NCBI GenBank assembly: GCA_051294375.1
Contig: CM119268.1
Span: 10,114,370 to 10,178,369 of the forward strand
DNA from: Paraspadella gotoi
Taxonomy: Eukaryota > Chaetognatha
Direction: 5' to 3'
DNA: 64,000 bases
In this document: in pieces, positions 60,601 through 64,000 of the stretch
Layout: every line of letters begins with the position of its first letter
Position numbering within the stretch: position 1 is the first letter of the stretch
Position numbers and translations under genes: made by a program
Notes under the pieces: model-generated
What the model was told of the DNA's origin: nothing
The model's input: only the letters and a program-made list of their open reading frames with translations
The model's database searches: none

Positions 60601-63544
60601 TCTCAGGCTGCTACTGAAGTTTCGTCGCAGGTTAAGTCAGAGGCCGGGGCTGAGGCCGGGGCGAAAACGAGGGCGGAGGCTGAAGAAAAGGCCAGGGTAG
60701 AGGCCGAGGAAGAGGCCAAAGATGAAGACGAGGAAGAGGCCAGAGCAAAAGCGTCTTCAGAAGCAGCTTCAGGGGTCACAACTCAAGGCTTGTTGGGAAC
60801 AACATTGGAGATTTCATCATCAGAAATTGCAACACTATCTACGCCCACGTCGTCGCCAACTGATGTCAATCAACTCAAATCCCAGATTCCAACCGAAACT
60901 CCTGCTCCGGAATCACCTAAAGACGCCGGAAAAGCTCCTTTAAATCCGGCGTCGGAATTCGCCTCCAAATCGACCTCGAATACCAAGTCGGAGCCGGCGC
61001 CGTTATCCGCTCCGGCGCCGTCGTCTAAATCGGCGCCAAAAATCGCCTCCGAATCGGCGCCTTCGACGAGCGATATGTCCCGGCGCCGACGGCCGCAGTC
61101 CCGGCGCCTTCGCCCGTCTCCGCAGCGCCGGCGCCGCCCAGAGGAGTCTCTCGATCCGCTGCAGACGCGTCTAATCGGCCAGGCCCTCTACCTAGGCGGC
61201 CATCGAGGTGTCAACGATTGGAGCCTCATTCCCGGCTTCGAGCATCTCCGTGGACGGCCACTCGACGAGAGCTGCGTCAAGTGCGTGGATTTCTTGAAGG
61301 AGGCGCAACTGGATTTCGAGGAGGTGATTGGGGCGATGGTTGGGAATGCTCCAACGAAGAATCCGCCGGGTTCACGGTTGGGCAACGATATTATTTTTTT
61401 TCTCGTGTCATTCGGGTCATTTTTACTTCGGATCTCTTAGTTATGTCAACGTATGGAAATTCTTTTTCAAAATTAAGACTTTTACTTGAATATAATTGTT
61501 ACATTTTGAGCGACTTATTTTTTTAATTTTTTTATCGAAATTTCTCTTTTTTTTCCCCTTTTCCCTTTTATAATCAGATTAAATTTGCTTGAAATTCAAG
61601 AACTTTGGTTACTATTCTTCGCCATCTTCCTTTTCTTCCCTCTCTCTCTCCTTCTTTTTTGTTCTTTTTTTTCCTTTCAATTATCTCTGTTTGTTTTCCT
61701 CCTTCTCTCCTCCAGAGCTTTTTTTTAAATTAGTCCCCGGGGAATCTTCCACTTCCTCTGGTAAATTCTTCCAATCTTTTATCATTCTGACGTTAACGAA
61801 GTTTCTTTTTCGCCCCATACTTTGCACATTCGTAGTATTTCACTGAATGAGGTTGTTTTTTTTCCTTCCGGTTGACTGTTTCCCTTTTTTTTTTGTTAAC
61901 TGCATTTGGATTCGGTTTAGGCTGCCAGATTCGGTGGCGGCGGCGGCTACGGCGGCGGCGGCTACGGCGGCGCCGGAGGCGACGGCGACGGCGGGGTGAA
62001 ACTCGTGGCTCGTCCTTGCAACTACACCGTCTTTCAAAACCGCGGGATCTTTCCGATTCCATCTTTCGCCTACAAATGGAATTTGTGGAAAGAAGGTTTA
62101 AAAAATCGTTGAAATCCTTATTTATTCGTTAGAACTATAACAATTTTAAACTGTATAAAGTATAAACTAGACAATATTGATAATAATACTAATAATAATA
62201 ATACTCGCAAATTATCCTCTCCCATCCCGACGATTACCCTTACCCCCCTCAAAAAGGGCGTTCGGTCGCCGCCTGTCGCGCCCTTTGCGACGCCGGCGAG
62301 TTCGGCTGCCAATCCTTCGTCTTCGCGCGGCGTTTAGGCGCCGGATGCTGGATCATGCCCGGCGTGGCGGCGGACTACGAACGCCACACGCTCCTCAGGC
62401 GGAACCGAAACTTCGACTTTTACTCCCGATATTGTGACGACGGATCAGCCACTTTTTAAGAAAGAGAAACAGTTGCAACAGCGAACAAACCACGTTGAAC
62501 TGTATAGATCCATGGACGTCGGATTGTTTATGAATATGTACAATGTACATGTACAATGTACAATTTACATGGTACAGTAATTATTAGTTGTCATGAAATC
62601 TTGCTAGGTTTTGGAATTTACGATTTAATTTTAACCTAAACATTAACCTTAATTTTTCTGTAATTTGCTAACACCTGCGAACAACCACTCTGTATTCGAA
62701 TTTTAAAAGTATGTATTATTTATTACCTAATACGTTTTAATCTTCACACAATTCGGTAGTATTGCAAACTCTTTTGTCTGGTTTTTCACTCGTCCGTTTG
62801 TTGTATTTCTTACTATGTAAATTGGCGATCGCACTTTTTGTGAACCTTAAAGAAGACTAAAAAATAAAATTCTCATATTCCTCGTCGTGTGCGCGTTTTT
62901 TGCTTTTTTTTTCTAACGCGTTTTCACGACCGGATATGATTTAAAACTGCGTTCTAAACTAGGTTAAGTCATTACGTTTAAAACGAACAGTTTAGGACGG
63001 AAGTTAAAATTAAAAGTGTTAAAAAGACGAAGGCACACTGATTTTTTTTTTTCTAATGAGAGACAGTGGAAGAGAGAAAAGAGAAAAAAATATCGCTACG
63101 ACTGACATTATAAAATAAAATATATTAACTAGTACAAAAAAATTCTAGATCTTCTCAAAATTTAGTAGTATATCGAAATACAAATATTTTATGATATAGA
63201 ACTCACCTTATTGGTATCGATGCCTTTAGTGATCGCCCACGTCGATACGACATAATCGTAAACTCTTTCTGAGAGACCTGGATTATAAAACAATTGATTA
63301 GTATTGCATTGTTACTCCACTACACAGTAAGAATATCGGAGCCTTTTGTAATTCCAATTATAATTTGAGCTGATTTTAGTGGAAATAACGAAGGGCGACA
63401 AGAGACGATACTTACCTTTGGGAACCTCGTGAAGCTTCATAAACTCTCTGACGCTGTTGAGCATTTCGTGATACCGCGCCGTCGCCGAATACATTTGTTG
63501 GAAAATCGTAGTCACGTTACCGAAGATGGTCGCGTACAACAAAG
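43884..63544 (-). CDS. Eag-type voltage-gated potassium channel (KCNH family), partial, with very long C-terminal tail
   Basis: Twenty exons: 63544-63416, 63277-63207, 54703-54643, 54008-53817, 53570-53374, 53250-53135, 53045-52939, 52503-52429, 51162-51118, 50243-50151, 49615-49526, 49420-49315, 49173-49121, 48520-48287, 48185-48101, 47777-47664, 47563-47499, 47284-46493, 46191-45709, 45055-43884. They are phase-consistent, about 1425 residues; N-terminal PAS, S1-S5 and pore lie beyond the window. Seen are the S6/C-linker ([62 protein letters not shown]), the cyclic-nucleotide-binding homology domain ([71 protein letters not shown]) and [18 protein letters not shown]-terminal tetramerising coiled coil follows ([19 protein letters not shown]). 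Animal Eag proteins end about 30 residues later; this one runs on for about 875 Ser/Thr/Gln/Ala-rich residues. Introns hold a SINE and a nested gene. Confidence 0.93.
45216..45345. repeat. GC-rich SINE-like segment in the last KCNH intron
   Basis: Contains GGGTTCAATCCC, a perfect tRNA B box, followed by GATGGTGTGATGGTGCTGG and ACCCGGGCATCACACC. It differs from the AT-rich intron and could be a second tRNA-derived SINE family. Only one copy is in the window. Confidence 0.45.
48540..48632. repeat. GA-rich microsatellite before a KCNH splice acceptor
   Basis: Imperfect (GA)n. On the coding strand it is a CT tract leading to TCTCCCCCAG, the acceptor of the exon starting at 48520. Confidence 0.9.
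48705..49032. repeat. (TTAA/TCAA)n tetranucleotide repeats in a KCNH intron
   Basis: Two blocks, about 48705-48870 and 48960-49032, of ATTAATTA and CAATCAAT units with a GTC microsatellite between them. A fragment at 49029-49071 has splice-like ends but breaks the channel frame if included, so it was left out of the model. Confidence 0.85.
51193..51366. mobile_element. hairpin retroelement-like insertion with 14-bp target duplication
   Basis: Flanked by identical AACAATCAATACAT at 51179-51192 and 51367-51380. The interior folds: ATTAGAAGAAATAACCAAAT at 51226 onward is matched by its complement ending at 51369. The left flank TTTCGTTG(T/G)TTTGAGATTAG also precedes the hairpin at 2574. It lies just outside the 51162 acceptor of a KCNH exon. 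Confidence 0.75.
52637..52833 (-). mobile_element. tRNA-derived SINE, copy 2
   Basis: Same orientation and about 85-90% identity by eye to 21172-21378, including the B box GGGTTCAATCCC (minus strand). It lacks a short stretch near its 3' side. It lies in the intron between KCNH exons 7 and 8. Confidence 0.8.
53618..53646. repeat. (TA)n microsatellite
   Basis: AT dinucleotide run in the short KCNH intron between the two exons encoding the cyclic-nucleotide-binding homology domain. Confidence 0.9.
54710..57836. other. KCNH intron sequence upstream of the nested gene
   Basis: Mostly AT-rich without exons of the channel (the exons ending at 63207 and starting at 54703 are contiguous in the protein). 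Two GC-richer patches, about 56700-56870 and 57030-57400, could be 5' UTR or promoter of the nested + strand gene. Short open frames there (33 and 94 residues near 57040-57309) have no motif. Confidence 0.45.
57837..62459 (+). CDS. nested secreted protein with acidic repeat region and PAN/apple-like C terminus
   Basis: Nine exons, 57837-58197, 58639-58752, 58868-58998, 59077-59231, 59325-59506, 59618-61323, 61734-61760, 61921-62095, 62257-62459, every junction phase-correct, encode 1017 residues. The N terminus is a signal peptide ([17 protein letters not shown]). Exons 2-5 form a compact globular part with paired Cys ([32 protein letters not shown]). Exon 6 is about 570 residues of Glu/Lys then Ser/Glu/Thr repeats ([29 protein letters not shown]), ending in Pro/Arg-rich sequence and a short folded piece ([15 protein letters not shown]). 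After a 27-base micro-exon and a Gly-Tyr repeat comes a PAN/apple-like module: [42 protein letters not shown] and FYSRYC. Likely extracellular. It lies wholly in one KCNH intron, antisense. Confidence 0.8.
58144..58205 (+). repeat. exon end plus splice donor, original copy of a tandem duplication
   Basis: The last 54 bases of exon 1 of the nested gene and its GTGAGG donor. An identical copy (one mismatch in 62) occurs at 58311-58372. Confidence 0.95.
58206..58310. repeat. (AAAAG)n pentanucleotide repeat, first block
   Basis: About 21 units of AAAAG directly after the donor of exon 1. A second block occupies 58375-58497. Confidence 0.98.
58311..58372 (+). repeat. duplicated exon end and splice donor, second copy
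   Basis: 62 bases identical to 58144-58205 except T to C in CCTTGG/CCTCGG, again ending in CCGGGTGAGG. Together with its following AAAAG block this is a tandem duplication of about 167 bp placed in intron 1. Confidence 0.95.
58375..58497. repeat. (AAAAG)n pentanucleotide repeat, second block
   Basis: About 24 units with a few extra or missing A bases toward the right end, so it is more degenerate than the first block. Confidence 0.97.
62460..63206. other. KCNH intron downstream of the nested gene
   Basis: 3' UTR and flank of the nested gene, with AATAAA at 62865-62870. It includes a TGTACAATGTACATGTACAA microsatellite-like palindrome near 62535-62575. No exon. Confidence 0.45.
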
Positions 63545-63564
63545 CTGAAGGATGAGCAAAGGAA

Positions 63565-64000
63565 GAGGGGAGAGAGAGATAGAGATAGAGATAGAGATAG
63601 AGAGGAGATCATGTACGTTTGTCGTTTATCCTCCAAGTCGTCGTCGTCGTCGTGGTGGACGCTAAACTCAGTATACGTACAACGACCGTACTCGTGACGA
63701 TACGATAAGAAAGATTTATTCATTGATGTAGTTTTTAGCATAGTCTTTACTTGGCAGCAGAAAAAAAAATCAAATTGGTACAACCAATATAAAATTATCC
63801 ATTCATTTAATAAATAGGTTATCTTGCCCCTGACTTTGGACAGGCTTGGGTGGTTTAAGGCCTCCATCACTCTTACAAGAGAACGACAAAGCAGATTTTA
63901 AATAACCATTAAAAAAAAAAAAAAGAATTTCTGAACTCAATTCAGACAACGAGGAAGTCTACAAAATTTAGTGCAGTTTCGATAAATTGACTCCATTTAT
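63565..64000. other. start of the next KCNH intron, with GAGATA repeat and a repeat-family copy
   Basis: Intron upstream of the first visible KCNH exon. It contains a (GAGATA)n hexanucleotide run at about 63572-63602 and a minus-strand copy of the 110-bp repeat at 63774-63876. Confidence 0.7.
63774..63876 (-). repeat. about 110-bp interspersed repeat family, copy 3
   Basis: Reverse complement of the family at 27006 and 39380: it begins TTGGTACAACCAATATAAAA and ends GGTTTAAGGCCTCCATCACTC. Confidence 0.85.

Overview
The window is nuclear DNA of an invertebrate animal. Genes are split by many short introns with GT-AG or GC-AG ends. There are no bacterial-style operons. Introns and spacers are AT-rich and full of homopolymers, (GA)n and (TTAA)n microsatellites and dispersed repeats, while exons are clearly GC-richer. 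Gene content (MyD88, Rel/NF-kB factors, NF-YC, an Eag-type KCNH potassium channel) is metazoan. I cannot place the phylum from sequence alone; the compact layout and divergent proteins fit several non-vertebrate lineages.

Layout. 1-3100: AT-rich repeats. 3141-4939 (-): two-exon acidic protein with a SERTA/IER-like segment, followed upstream by about 4.7 kb of GA-rich, CpG-containing DNA. 9747-14729 (-): three small or unrecognised genes. 17656-34216 (-): an innate-immunity block in one orientation. In order of transcription it holds a small unknown gene (34216-33069), MyD88 (32990-30141), a divergent Rel gene A (29180-24686), a truncated Rel gene B (23119-22171) and a full Rel gene C (21746-17656). 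A tRNA-Gln(CUG) lies on the opposite strand inside an intron of gene C. 34833-36849 (+): NF-YC, preceded by a dense cluster of CCAAT boxes. 37819-40307 (-): probable 2OG-Fe(II) oxygenase-like gene. 41045-42175 (+): small secreted Cys-rich protein whose only intron is filled by a foldback element. 43884 to beyond 63544 (-): KCNH channel of at least 20 exons, with a different gene (57837-62459, +, secreted, PAN-like C terminus) nested in its 8.5-kb intron.

How genes connect. MyD88 is the adaptor that carries Toll/IL-1 receptor signals to Rel/NF-kB factors, so adaptor and effectors of one pathway are adjacent here. Rel B looks like a partial duplicate of Rel C that kept the fold of the N-terminal Rel domain but lost the DNA-contacting residues and the whole dimerisation domain. 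NF-YC is a subunit of the CCAAT-binding complex, and its own promoter is packed with CCAAT boxes, which suggests autoregulation.

Exon models were built by hand. Each junction given was checked for splice dinucleotides and for agreement of codon phase. Weak or unresolved junctions are marked in the entries.
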